Made by a program: the position numbers and the translations under genes. Source: Aquipseudomonas alcaligenes MRY13-0052 (GTDB taxonomy: Bacteria > Pseudomonadota > Gammaproteobacteria > Pseudomonadales > Pseudomonadaceae). Taken from it: a stretch of DNA of 64,000 nt. Positions within the stretch are counted from its first letter, which is position 1. Each line of letters begins with the position of its first letter. The stretch is from assembly GCA_000474255.1 (NCBI GenBank), contig BATO01000028.1:1-64000 (forward strand). Direction: 5' to 3'. A model generated the notes under the pieces. That model was not told where the DNA came from, searched no databases, and saw only the letters and a program-made list of their open reading frames with translations. Shown piece by piece: positions 24,765 to 32,612 of this stretch.

Positions 24765-25511
24765 TCAGGCGCGGCAGCGGTCGCGGTACTGGCTCGGGGA
24801 AAGCCCGGTAAGGGCCTTGAACTGGCGGCTGAAGGCGCTGTGGTCGGCATAGCCGCAGCGGTAGGCGATCTCGGTGATGGGCAACTCGCCGGCCAGTAGC
24901 TGGGTGGCGGCGCCCAGGCGCGCCTTGTGGATCATTTGCCGGGGGCTGAGCTGGAAGATGCGCTTGCACAGCCGGCCGAGCTGGGAGGCGGAGAGCCCGG
25001 CGATGGCGGTGAGTTCATCGAGGCTGATGGGCTCGGCGAAGTGCTCGCGGATGTGGGCGTCCACCGCTGCCAGGCGTTGGAAGGCGGGGTGGCTGGACTG
25101 TGGCGCCTGCAGGTCGTAGGAGATACCGGCCACGCCGATGACCCGCTGCGCCGGGTCGCGCAGGGCCAGCTTGTGGGTCAGGCACCAGCCGGGCTTGCGG
25201 CCGGGGTAGAGGTGCAGCTCCAGCTGGTCGCTGAGCTGGTCGCCGGCCTCCAGCACCTGGCGGTCCTGCTCGGTGTAGAGGTGGCCGAAGCGGCGAGGGA
25301 ACACGTCTTCGGCGGTGCGCCCCAGCAGCGGTGCCTTGTCCTTGAAGCCGCAACGCTGGGCGAGGGTCTGGTTGACCAGCACGTAGCGGGCGTCCAGGTC
25401 CTTGACGAAGAACACCACGTCCGGCATCGCGTCCAGCAGCGGTGCGACCTGTTCCAGGCTGCGCAGCAGGGCGGGGAGATCCGGGGTGATGGGGAGCTGA
25501 TCGAGCTGCAT
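24765..25511 (-). CDS. AraC-family regulator with an N-terminal PAS domain
   Basis: 248-residue regulator. Residues about 15-135 form a PAS sensor (LLDAMPDVVFFVKDLDARYVLVN, then GRTAEDVFP and GVAGISYDL). Residues about 148-245 form the AraC double HTH (LSASQLGRLCKRIFQLSPRQMI; ITEIAYRCGYADHSAFSRQF). It lies immediately upstream of the ABC operon on the same strand and is the natural candidate regulator. The PAS ligand is unknown; it may sense the transported compound or a cytoplasmic derivative. Confidence 0.87.
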   Translation of the reverse strand: MQLDQLPITPDLPALLRSLEQVAPLLDAMPDVVFFVKDLDARYVLVNQTLAQRCGFKDKAPLLGRTAEDVFPRRFGHLYTEQDRQVLEAGDQLSDQLELHLYPGRKPGWCLTHKLALRDPAQRVIGVAGISYDLQAPQSSHPAFQRLAAVDAHIREHFAEPISLDELTAIAGLSASQLGRLCKRIFQLSPRQMIHKARLGAATQLLAGELPITEIAYRCGYADHSAFSRQFKALTGLSPSQYRDRCRA

Positions 25512-25682
25512 CGTTCACGCCGAAGAGTCGTTGGCCATGGGCTTCGGACGCTGAACCTAGCCTGGGCCCTTCTGCGGGCACCAGATGAGGAGCGCCCCCG
25601 GAAGGGCGCGCTTTTGCGTATTCGATGGACGGAAGGTGACGGGTTGGCGTGGCGGTATTTCCCGCCGGGCGTGGAACGCGGG

Positions 25683-26570
25683 TCAGCTGCGCCGTTCGAC
25701 GATGTAGCGGGCCAGGTCGCGCAGCGGTTCGGCGGCCTCGCTGAAGGGGCGCAGGGTGTGCAGGGCCATGTCGCGCAGTTCCAGGGCGTAGGCCTTGGCG
25801 TCGTCGAGGCCGAGCAGGGCGGGGTAGGTGGGCTTGTCGCTGGCCTGGTCCTTGCCCTGGGTCTTGCCGAGGGTGACGGTGTCGCTCTCGACGTCGAGGA
25901 TGTCGTCCTGCACCTGGAAGGCCAGGCCGATGGCCTGGGCATAGGCCTGCAAGGACTTCATCGATGAATCGTCGGCATTGCCACTGGCCAGGGCGCCAAG
26001 GCGCACACTGGCTTCGATCAGGGCGCCGGTCTTGTGCCGGTGCATCACTTCCAGGGCCTTCTGGTCGAGCCGCAGGCCCACCGAGCCGAGGTCGATGGCC
26101 TGGCCGCCGACCATGCCGGCGGGGCCGGCGGCACGGGCCAGGGTGCCGACCATGGCCAGGCGCGCATCGCTGTTCTGCGGGTTGAGGCGACGGTCCGCCA
26201 GCACTTCGAAGGCCAGGGTCTGCAGGCCGTCGCCGGCGAGGATGGCGCAGGCTTCGTCGAAGGCCTTGTGGGTGGTGGGCTTGCCCCGGCGCAGGTCGTC
26301 GTCGTCCATGGCCGGCAGGTCGTCGTGGACCAGGGAATAGGCGTGGATCAGCTCCACCGCACAGGCGGCGCCGTCGGCACGGTCGAGATCGCCACCCAGG
26401 GCTTCGCAGGCCGCATACACCAGCAGCGGGCGCACGCGCTTGCCGCCATTGGTGACGCTGTAGCGCATGGCCTCGTACAGGCGTTGCAGTTCAGGGCGGG
26501 GGGCGTCGAACAGGGTTTCCAGGGCGGCGTCGACGCGCGCCTGGCAGCGGGACTGGTAGGCCGCGATCAT
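25683..26570 (-). CDS. ispA: Farnesyl diphosphate synthase (geranyltranstransferase)
   Basis: 295-residue trans-prenyltransferase. It condenses isopentenyl diphosphate with DMAPP and GPP to give farnesyl diphosphate for quinone, undecaprenyl and heme-side-chain synthesis. The first Asp-rich motif is [18 protein letters not shown] near residue 85 and the second is [12 protein letters not shown]. The start ATG overlaps the xseB stop (ATGA). In P. aeruginosa and relatives dxs follows at once; here the next gene on the strand is the PAS-AraC regulator and dxs is absent. Confidence 0.94.
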   Translation of the reverse strand: MIAAYQSRCQARVDAALETLFDAPRPELQRLYEAMRYSVTNGGKRVRPLLVYAACEALGGDLDRADGAACAVELIHAYSLVHDDLPAMDDDDLRRGKPTTHKAFDEACAILAGDGLQTLAFEVLADRRLNPQNSDARLAMVGTLARAAGPAGMVGGQAIDLGSVGLRLDQKALEVMHRHKTGALIEASVRLGALASGNADDSSMKSLQAYAQAIGLAFQVQDDILDVESDTVTLGKTQGKDQASDKPTYPALLGLDDAKAYALELRDMALHTLRPFSEAAEPLRDLARYIVERRS

Positions 26571-26818
26571 GCCTGCTCGTCCGCGTCGAAGGGGGCCTCT
26601 TCCAGCTCGCCGTCGCGCTCCAGGAGGATCTGCACCTTCTGCTCGGCCTGGCTCAGCGCACCCTGGCATTCGCGGGTCAGGCGGATGCCCTGTTCGAAGG
26701 CGCCGAGCGAGTCTTCCAGCGACAGCTCGCCGCTTTCCAGGCGCTCGACCAACGCTTGCAGGTCGGCGAGGGACTGTTCGAAATCGGGGGTGGCTTTCTT
26801 GCGGGCCATGGCGGGCAT
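26567..26818 (-). CDS. xseB: Exodeoxyribonuclease VII small subunit
   Basis: 83-residue coiled-coil subunit of exonuclease VII (80 residues if started at the ATG at 26809, which gives the common MARKK opening). The core [27 protein letters not shown] is split by family-typical helices, and the end is acidic. It partners XseA, encoded elsewhere, in degrading single-stranded DNA. Coupled to ispA by an ATGA overlap, the usual arrangement. Confidence 0.92.
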   Translation of the reverse strand: MPAMARKKATPDFEQSLADLQALVERLESGELSLEDSLGAFEQGIRLTRECQGALSQAEQKVQILLERDGELEEAPFDADEQA

Positions 26819-26966
26819 CTCAGGGCAGTTCGGAACGGGCGGACACTAGCAGAGCCGCGCCCTTGCGGGCAAATGAACGGGAGGGTTTTCAGGGCTTTTC
26901 CGTCGCTCCGGCAGGAGGCGGAACCCTCTTCGTTGAGCGTGGAAAACACGCCTGTGAGGATGAACC

Positions 26967-27725
26967 CTACGCCGTAATGAAGTAGTAAGCCGTCATTCCC
27001 GCCCCCACGGCGATCACCAGCCAGCGCAACCAGCGACTCGGCAGGCGCCTGGCCAGCGCGCCGCCGGCGTAGCCGCCGCAGCTGGCGGCGCCGAGCAGCA
27101 CCGCCAGCTCCGCCCAGCTGACTCGCCCCGCTGCCACGAAGGTGACCACGGCGACGCTGTAGATGGTGCTGGAGAGCAGGTTCTTCAGCGCATTGGCGCG
27201 CAGCAGCGGGTGCCCTTCGATGGAGAAGGCCGCCAACTGCAGGATGCCCATGCCCGCGCCGAAGTAGCCGCCATAGACCGCCACCAGCGCATGGGCGATG
27301 CCGCCCGCGACGCCGTGGCGGGGCAGGGCGCCGGCTTCGCGCTGGCGGTTGACCAGCCGGCTCAGCCAGGGGCTGGCGGCGAACAGCAGGGTGGCGGCCA
27401 GCAGCAGCCAGGGAATCAGCCGGCGGAACACCTCGTCGCCCCCGGCCAGCAGCAACAGGCCGCCGCCCAGGCCACCCAGCAGGGAGATCGCCACCAGCGG
27501 CAGCAGCCAGCGGCCCAGCGGGCGCAGCTGGTCACGTGCCGCCCAACTCGCGGCGAGGCTGGCGGGCCACAGGGCCACGGCATTGGTGGCGTTGGCGGTC
27601 ACCGGCGGCAGGCCGGCAGCCAGCAGGGCAGGGAAGGAAAAGAAGGTGCCACCGCCCGCGAGGGCGTTCATGCCGCCGGCAGCGAAGCCGGCGAGCAGCA
27701 GCAAGAGGATATCGGCGAGGGTCAT
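26967..27725 (-). CDS. TauE/SafE family anion permease
   Basis: 252-residue inner-membrane protein of about seven to eight helices. The repeated half-motif AGFAAGGMNALAGGGTFFSFPAL at the N-terminus and HALVAVYGGYFGAGMGIL in the second half are the TauE/SafE (DUF81) signature. Family members export sulfite, sulfoacetate or related organosulfonates; the substrate here is not indicated. It stands alone between xseB and the DUF2790 gene. Confidence 0.86.
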   Translation of the reverse strand: MTLADILLLLLAGFAAGGMNALAGGGTFFSFPALLAAGLPPVTANATNAVALWPASLAASWAARDQLRPLGRWLLPLVAISLLGGLGGGLLLLAGGDEVFRRLIPWLLLAATLLFAASPWLSRLVNRQREAGALPRHGVAGGIAHALVAVYGGYFGAGMGILQLAAFSIEGHPLLRANALKNLLSSTIYSVAVVTFVAAGRVSWAELAVLLGAASCGGYAGGALARRLPSRWLRWLVIAVGAGMTAYYFITA

Positions 27726-27846
27726 GGCAACGGCGCAAAAGGGCGGAGCTTACGCAGCGGGCGCCGTCGAGGCAAAGGCGGGGGCCGTCATGCGCCGGCC
27801 GGCCCCGGGCCGCTCGCCCTTGGGGCGAGGCGTATCGCGCGTGGGC

Positions 27847-28101
27847 TCAGCTGTTGAAGCAGGCGTCGGATTGCTTGGTGTAGCTCACGGCATGGGTCGT
27901 GCCCTGGGAGTCGACGTAGGTCATCGTCGCCTCCACCAGTTCGCAGGTGAGCGGGTGGGGCTCGTCGATGGACACGACCCTGGCCACGTCCAGGTGCATG
28001 CCATAGACGAAGGGTTCGACCTGGGTCGACTCGCTGGCGTGGGCGCCGCTGGCGATGGTCACGAACAGCAGCGCCGTGGCGCCGCAGGCAAGGGCTTTCA
28101 T
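27847..28101 (-). CDS. DUF2790 small periplasmic protein
   Basis: 84-residue exported protein: signal peptide MKALACGATALLFVTIASG, cleavage near AHA-SES. The mature part has VYGMHLDVARVVSI and a Cys pair (TCELVEA, DACFNS) as in the Pseudomonas DUF2790 family, whose function is unknown. The start at 28101 follows AGGAAAAC; the longer frame has no signal peptide. Divergent from the ketosynthase operon. Confidence 0.8.
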   Translation of the reverse strand: MKALACGATALLFVTIASGAHASESTQVEPFVYGMHLDVARVVSIDEPHPLTCELVEATMTYVDSQGTTHAVSYTKQSDACFNS

Positions 28102-28249
28102 GGTGTTTTCCTCTTCGGGCGGTTCATGGCCACCATGAGAAACCATGGCACGCCGGGGAAAAAGCGAGGTGCCGAAGAAGGGCTTTTTCGGATGGCGTAA
28201 CAATCCGCTCCGATCCTTCGCCGCAGGCCGGGAATTGAGACCGGTGAAA

Positions 28250-28279
28250 TTGTTTCGGCCGGGGGCGTTGCCGTATGCT
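28250..28279 (+). promoter_or_regulatory. Candidate sigma70 promoter of the ketosynthase operon
   Basis: TTGTTT - 18 bases - TATGCT, about 110 bases upstream of the ketosynthase start and the most promoter-like pair seen in the divergent gap. The -35 match is weak. Confidence 0.3.
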
Positions 28280-28386
28280 CGGCCGATTCTCTCCAGGGCT
28301 CATCTGCCCTTGCCAGTGGCCCCTGTGTGGGCACTGCGGCGGCGCCATGCCGCCGGGACGGCTCAACTTATCCAAACGGAACTTGA

Positions 28387-29406
28387 ATGCAGACTTCACC
28401 CCCCGCGCACCTGCCCGCCAGGCCCGTATCCATCCTCGGTTCCGGGCACGCCTTGCCCGAACGCATCGTTACCAGCACCGAGCTGGATGTCCGCCTCAAC
28501 CTGCGCGCTGGCAGCGTGGCGCGTATCAGCGGGGTCATCCAGCGGCATGTCGCGAGCCCCCGGGAGACCGCTGCCAGCCTCGGTGCCCTGGCGGCCCGCC
28601 GCGCCCTCGCCGCCGCCGGCCTGGAGCCGCAGCAGGTGGACCTGGTCGCCTGCGCCAGCGGCACTATGGACCAGGGCATGCCCAGCAACGCCGCGCTGCT
28701 GCACCTCGAACTGGGGCTGGGGCAGTCGGGCATCCCGGCGCTGGATGTCAACGCCAGCTGCCTGGGCTTTCTCGCCGCCGTCGATACCCTGTCGTGGCCG
28801 CTGAGTGCCGGGCGTTATCGACGCATCCTGCTGGTGTGCTCGGACATCGCCTCCTGCGGGTTGGACTGGCAGCAGGTGGAGGTCTGCGGGATCTTCGGCG
28901 ACGGTGCCGCTGCGGTGGTGCTGGGCCTTGGCGATGGCGGGCCGAAGATCATCGCCTCCAGCCTGCGCACCTATTCCGAAGGCGCACACCTGTGCGAAAT
29001 ACCCGGTGGCGGCTCGCGCTATCACCCGCGGCGCATCGATGTGCCCTTCGAGCCGCTGACCAGCTTCGCCATGCACGGCAAGGGCGTGTTCCGCCTGGCG
29101 GCCAAGCACCTGCCCGCCATGAAGGACGAGCTGCTGAGCCAGGCCGGGCTGACCCAGGCGCAGATCGATTGGGTCATCCCCCACCAGGCCAGCCACCGCG
29201 CCATGCAGCACGCGACGCGGCGCCTGGGCTTCAAACGCGACAAGGTCATCGACATCTTCGCCATGCACGGCAACCAGGTCGCCGCCTCGCTGCCCACGGC
29301 GCTGGATATCGCCATCCGCGACGGCCGCATCCAGCGCGGGCAACGCTTGCTGCTGATCGGCACCGGCGCGGGCCTGTCCCTCGGCGGCATGATCCTGGAG
29401 TACTGA
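28387..29406 (+). CDS. Beta-ketoacyl-ACP synthase III family protein (first gene of the seven-gene operon)
   Basis: 339-residue thiolase-fold condensing enzyme. The catalytic triad is visible: Cys125 in NASCLGF, His266 in PHQAS and Asn296 in MHGNQVAAS. Oxyanion-region glycines follow at IGTGAGLSLGG. Such enzymes join an acyl-CoA or acyl-ACP with malonyl-ACP or a second acyl-CoA (FabH, OleA, CerJ types). It differs from housekeeping FabH in the TMDQGMPSNAALLHLELG region and sits at the head of a coupled pathway operon rather than among fatty-acid genes. The ATG at 28387 follows GGAAC. The stop overlaps the next start (TGATG). Confidence 0.85.
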   Translation: MQTSPPAHLPARPVSILGSGHALPERIVTSTELDVRLNLRAGSVARISGVIQRHVASPRETAASLGALAARRALAAAGLEPQQVDLVACASGTMDQGMPSNAALLHLELGLGQSGIPALDVNASCLGFLAAVDTLSWPLSAGRYRRILLVCSDIASCGLDWQQVEVCGIFGDGAAAVVLGLGDGGPKIIASSLRTYSEGAHLCEIPGGGSRYHPRRIDVPFEPLTSFAMHGKGVFRLAAKHLPAMKDELLSQAGLTQAQIDWVIPHQASHRAMQHATRRLGFKRDKVIDIFAMHGNQVAASLPTALDIAIRDGRIQRGQRLLLIGTGAGLSLGGMILEY

Positions 29407-30413
29407 TGAAGATTCTGGTTACCGGTGGCAGCGGCTTCGTCGGCCGCCATATCGCCTGGCGCCTGGTGGCCGAAGGCTGCGAGGTGGTCTTCACGGGGCG
29501 CAACGCCACGGCGGCGGCCGAGGTGATCCAGCACAGCCCCGGCCCCCTGCGCTGGGTGCCGGTGGAGCACGGCTCCCCGACGGCGGCCGCGACCTTGCGG
29601 GAGGCCAGCCAGGGCTGCGCGGCCATCGTCCATTGCGCGGCGCTGTCCTCGCCCTGGGGCTCGGTCCAGGCGTTCGCGGATGCCAACGTGGCGTCCACCG
29701 AGGAGGTGCTCCAGGCCTGCGAGGCCAATGGCGTGAAGCGCCTGGTGCATATCTCCACGCCGAGCCTGTACTTCGCCTTCCGCGATCGCCTCGGCGTGCG
29801 CGAGGACGAGCCCTTGCCGCCACCGGTCAACGAATATGCCCGCAGCAAGGGCCTGGCCGAGGAGCGGGTGCGCGCGGCCGGCCTGCCCGAGGCGGTGCTG
29901 CTGCGCCCGCGCGCGGTGTTCGGCCCCTGGGACGGCACCCTGATGCCGCGCCTGCTGCGGGTCATGCAGCGTGGGCCGATTCCGCTGATGCGCGGCGGGC
30001 GCGCGCAACTGGACCTGACCTGCGTCGACAACCTGGTCCAGGCGATCTGGCTGGGCCTCAACCAGCCGTTGCCCAGGGCCCTGTGCACCTACAACGTCAG
30101 CAACGGTACGCCGCTGGCCTTCGAAGACCTGCTGCACAAGGTCGCCGCCGCCTTCCAGCTGGAGCTGCGCACCCGCCGGTTGCCCTGGCGGTTGGTGGAC
30201 CTCATTGCCCGTGGCCTGGAAGCCAGTGCGCGCCTGCGCGACAGTGGCGAGCCGCTGATCACCCGCTATGGCGCCGGTGTGCTCGCCTTCAGCCAGACCC
30301 TGGACCTCCAGGCCCTCCACGACGAGCTGGGCTACCGCCCGGTGATCACCCAGGACGAAGGCATCCGCCAGCACGCGCAGTGGTGGCTGGCCCAACCAGG
30401 AGTACGCCCATGA
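29406..30413 (+). CDS. NAD(P)-dependent epimerase/3beta-HSD-type reductase
   Basis: 335-residue extended short-chain dehydrogenase. The Rossmann motif GGSGFVGRHIAWRL is at residues 7-20. The catalytic Tyr-Lys pair is in EYARSKG, with a Ser/Thr in HISTPSLYF before it, and the substrate domain lies C-terminal. By similarity to the 3beta-hydroxysteroid-dehydrogenase/OleD group it probably reduces the beta-keto product of the preceding synthase, or oxidises the reverse. The TGATG and ATGA overlaps on either side couple it to its neighbours. Confidence 0.83.
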   Translation: MKILVTGGSGFVGRHIAWRLVAEGCEVVFTGRNATAAAEVIQHSPGPLRWVPVEHGSPTAAATLREASQGCAAIVHCAALSSPWGSVQAFADANVASTEEVLQACEANGVKRLVHISTPSLYFAFRDRLGVREDEPLPPPVNEYARSKGLAEERVRAAGLPEAVLLRPRAVFGPWDGTLMPRLLRVMQRGPIPLMRGGRAQLDLTCVDNLVQAIWLGLNQPLPRALCTYNVSNGTPLAFEDLLHKVAAAFQLELRTRRLPWRLVDLIARGLEASARLRDSGEPLITRYGAGVLAFSQTLDLQALHDELGYRPVITQDEGIRQHAQWWLAQPGVRP

Positions 30414-31264
30414 GCCGCACCGTCAGTCTCAACATCCTGCGCGCCGGCTGGTGCCGGCACCTGGAGTGCATGGCGGACCGCGGCGGGCGCTGGGCGAAAA
30501 CCGAGTTCCCGGCGCTCTGCGGGTTGATCCGCCACCCCGAGGAGGGCTGGCTGCTGTACGACACCGGTTACTCCGAGCACTTCTTCCAGGCCACCCAGGC
30601 CCTGCCCGAGCGCCTGTTCCGCCAGGCGGTTCCCGTGGAGCTGCCGGTGCAGGAGCGGCTGCACGCGCAATTGCAGGCCTTGGGCATCACCCCGGACGAC
30701 ATCCGCACGGTGATCATTTCGCACTTCCACAGCGACCATATCGCCGGGCTGCGGGACTTCCACAAGGCCTCGTTCATCGCGCTCGACGCTGACCGCCGGC
30801 ATATCGAAAGCCTGCGTGGCCGGCGCTGGCGCGCGACCCTGGGCGGCCACCTGCCGACGCTGCTGCCCGATGATTTCGGTGCCCGCGTGCGCCTGGCCGA
30901 TGCGTGCCGCCGCTGTGATCTGCCGGTGTGGATGCAGCCCTTCGACCAGGGCTTCGACCTGCTGGGCGATGGCAGCCTGGTGGGCGTGCCGCTGCCGGGG
31001 CATAGCGAGGGCCAGCTCGGGTTGTTCATCCCCGATGCCCAGGGGCGCCCGGTGTTCCTGGTGGCGGATGCCTGCTGGTCGGTGCCCGCCTGCCGCGCGG
31101 GTCGGCTACCGGCGCCACCGGCCCTGTGGTTCGCCGGCCACGACGCCGGGCAGTACCGCCAGACCTATGCCGGCCTGGGGGCGTTGATCCGCAACGAGCC
31201 CGCCGTTGCCGTGCTGCCTTCCCACTGCACCCAGGCCTGGGAGGCGTTTGAGAATGAGCGCTGA
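30410..31264 (+). CDS. Metallo-beta-lactamase-fold hydrolase
   Basis: 284-residue MBL-fold protein. The dinuclear-metal motif HFHSDH (about 105-110) is followed by GHSEGQ near 197-202 and VADACW near 218-223, giving the HxHxDH, H, D set. The order resembles lactonases of the AHL-lactonase class as well as thioesterases and glyoxalase-II-like enzymes. Within the operon it could release or trim a thioester or lactone intermediate, or detoxify the product. Start overlaps the previous stop (ATGA) and it ends 11 bases into the next gene. Confidence 0.8.
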   Translation: MSRTVSLNILRAGWCRHLECMADRGGRWAKTEFPALCGLIRHPEEGWLLYDTGYSEHFFQATQALPERLFRQAVPVELPVQERLHAQLQALGITPDDIRTVIISHFHSDHIAGLRDFHKASFIALDADRRHIESLRGRRWRATLGGHLPTLLPDDFGARVRLADACRRCDLPVWMQPFDQGFDLLGDGSLVGVPLPGHSEGQLGLFIPDAQGRPVFLVADACWSVPACRAGRLPAPPALWFAGHDAGQYRQTYAGLGALIRNEPAVAVLPSHCTQAWEAFENER

Positions 31265-32612
31265 GCGGGCCCTCGGCGCCCTGCGCAGCATCGCGAGTTT
31301 CATCCACAGCCGTTACCGCCTGCGCTTCACCCGACGCGAGCAGCTGGAGGCCTGGCAGGCCAGGCAGCTGCGGCACTTCCTGCAGGATGTGCTGCCCCGT
31401 GCCGGGCGCTTCCAGGGGCGGGCCATCACCGACCTGGCCAGCCTGCCGCTGATGGACAAGGCCACGTTGATGGGGGATTTCGCCGGCTTCAACAGCCGTG
31501 GCTTGAGCCTGGAGGAGGTGTTGCCGATCGCCCGACAGGCGGAGGCGTCGCGGGATTTCAGCCCGACCCTGGGCGATATCACCGTCGGCCTGTCGAGCGG
31601 CACCTCGGGCAACCAGGGCGTGTTCCTGGTCAGCAGCGAGGAGCGCCAGCGTTGGGCCGGCATCCTGCTGGCGAAGACCCTGCCCCGGCACCTGTTGCCA
31701 CGCCTGCTGGCGCCCTGGCGCCCGGCCTTGCGCATCGCCTTCTACTTGCGGGCCAACAGCCGCCTGTACACCACGCTGTCCAGCCGGCGGATCGACTTCG
31801 GCTTCTATGACCTGACCCTGGGGCTGGAGCCGTCGCTGGCGCGCCTCGCGGCCCATGCCCCCGATGTGCTGGTGGCCCCGGCCACCGTGCTGCGCGGGCT
31901 GGCCGAGGCGGCGCTCGCCGGGCGCCTGAGCATCCGCCCGAGCCATATCCTCTCGGTCGCCGAGGTGCTCGAAGCGGAGGATGCAGAAGCCGTGCGCAAC
32001 GCATTCGGCGTGGCCCCGCAGCAGATCTACCAGGCCAGCGAAGGCTTCCTCGGCTACACCTGCGAGCGCGGCACCCTGCACCTGAACGAGTGCCACCTGC
32101 ATATCGAGCCGGAGTGGCTGGATGCCGGGCGCACGCGCTTTCAACCGATCATCACCGACTTCTCCCGGCGCACGCAGATGATCGTGCGCTACCGCCTCAA
32201 CGATGTGTTGCGGGTGGCCGAGGCGCCGTGCGCCTGCGGGCGTGTCGAGCGGGCCATCGCCGCCATCGAGGGGCGCGCCGACGACATCCTCTGGCTGCCC
32301 GACCTGCCGGGCCGGCAGTTGCTCGCGCTCTACCCCGATGTGCTGCGCCGCACCCTGCTGATGCACGGGGCGGCCTTGCAGGAGTACGAGATCCATCAGC
32401 GCGGGCTGGCGTGGCAGGTCAACCTGCGCGCCGCCGGCGACCACGACGACGCCTGCCTGGCGCTCGGCGACAGCCTCCGCGCGCTGTGCGCCCAGTTGGG
32501 CGTGCGCCCACCGGCGCTAAGGTTCGGGCACTGGCAACCTGCGCCACCCGAGGCCAAGCGCCGCCGATTGAAACTCCTGGAACTGCCCGAGGGCCTGCCA
32601 TGCACGTACTGA
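31254..32612 (+). CDS. F390-synthetase-related adenylate-forming enzyme (PaaK-like)
   Basis: 452-residue relative of coenzyme F390 synthetase and phenylacetate-CoA ligase. The adenylation motif SSGTSGNQG lies near residues 114-122. Later features are YQASEGFLGYTC, a short cysteine motif APCACGR, the segment RADDILWLPD and a basic C-terminus. These enzymes activate a carboxylate as an acyl-AMP; the second partner (CoA, amine, hydroxyl) varies. This clade is a known hypothetical adenylate-forming group. The start at 31254 overlaps the MBL gene by 11 bases; the upstream extension is antisense to nothing recognisable and was discarded. Confidence 0.8.
   Translation: MSAERALGALRSIASFIHSRYRLRFTRREQLEAWQARQLRHFLQDVLPRAGRFQGRAITDLASLPLMDKATLMGDFAGFNSRGLSLEEVLPIARQAEASRDFSPTLGDITVGLSSGTSGNQGVFLVSSEERQRWAGILLAKTLPRHLLPRLLAPWRPALRIAFYLRANSRLYTTLSSRRIDFGFYDLTLGLEPSLARLAAHAPDVLVAPATVLRGLAEAALAGRLSIRPSHILSVAEVLEAEDAEAVRNAFGVAPQQIYQASEGFLGYTCERGTLHLNECHLHIEPEWLDAGRTRFQPIITDFSRRTQMIVRYRLNDVLRVAEAPCACGRVERAIAAIEGRADDILWLPDLPGRQLLALYPDVLRRTLLMHGAALQEYEIHQRGLAWQVNLRAAGDHDDACLALGDSLRALCAQLGVRPPALRFGHWQPAPPEAKRRRLKLLELPEGLPCTY

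Noticed and set aside
25592-25613. Terminator for ispA (GCGCCC ... GGGCGC then CTTTT)
   Set aside because: The T-run is on the plus strand while ispA runs on the minus strand. No plus-strand gene ends here.
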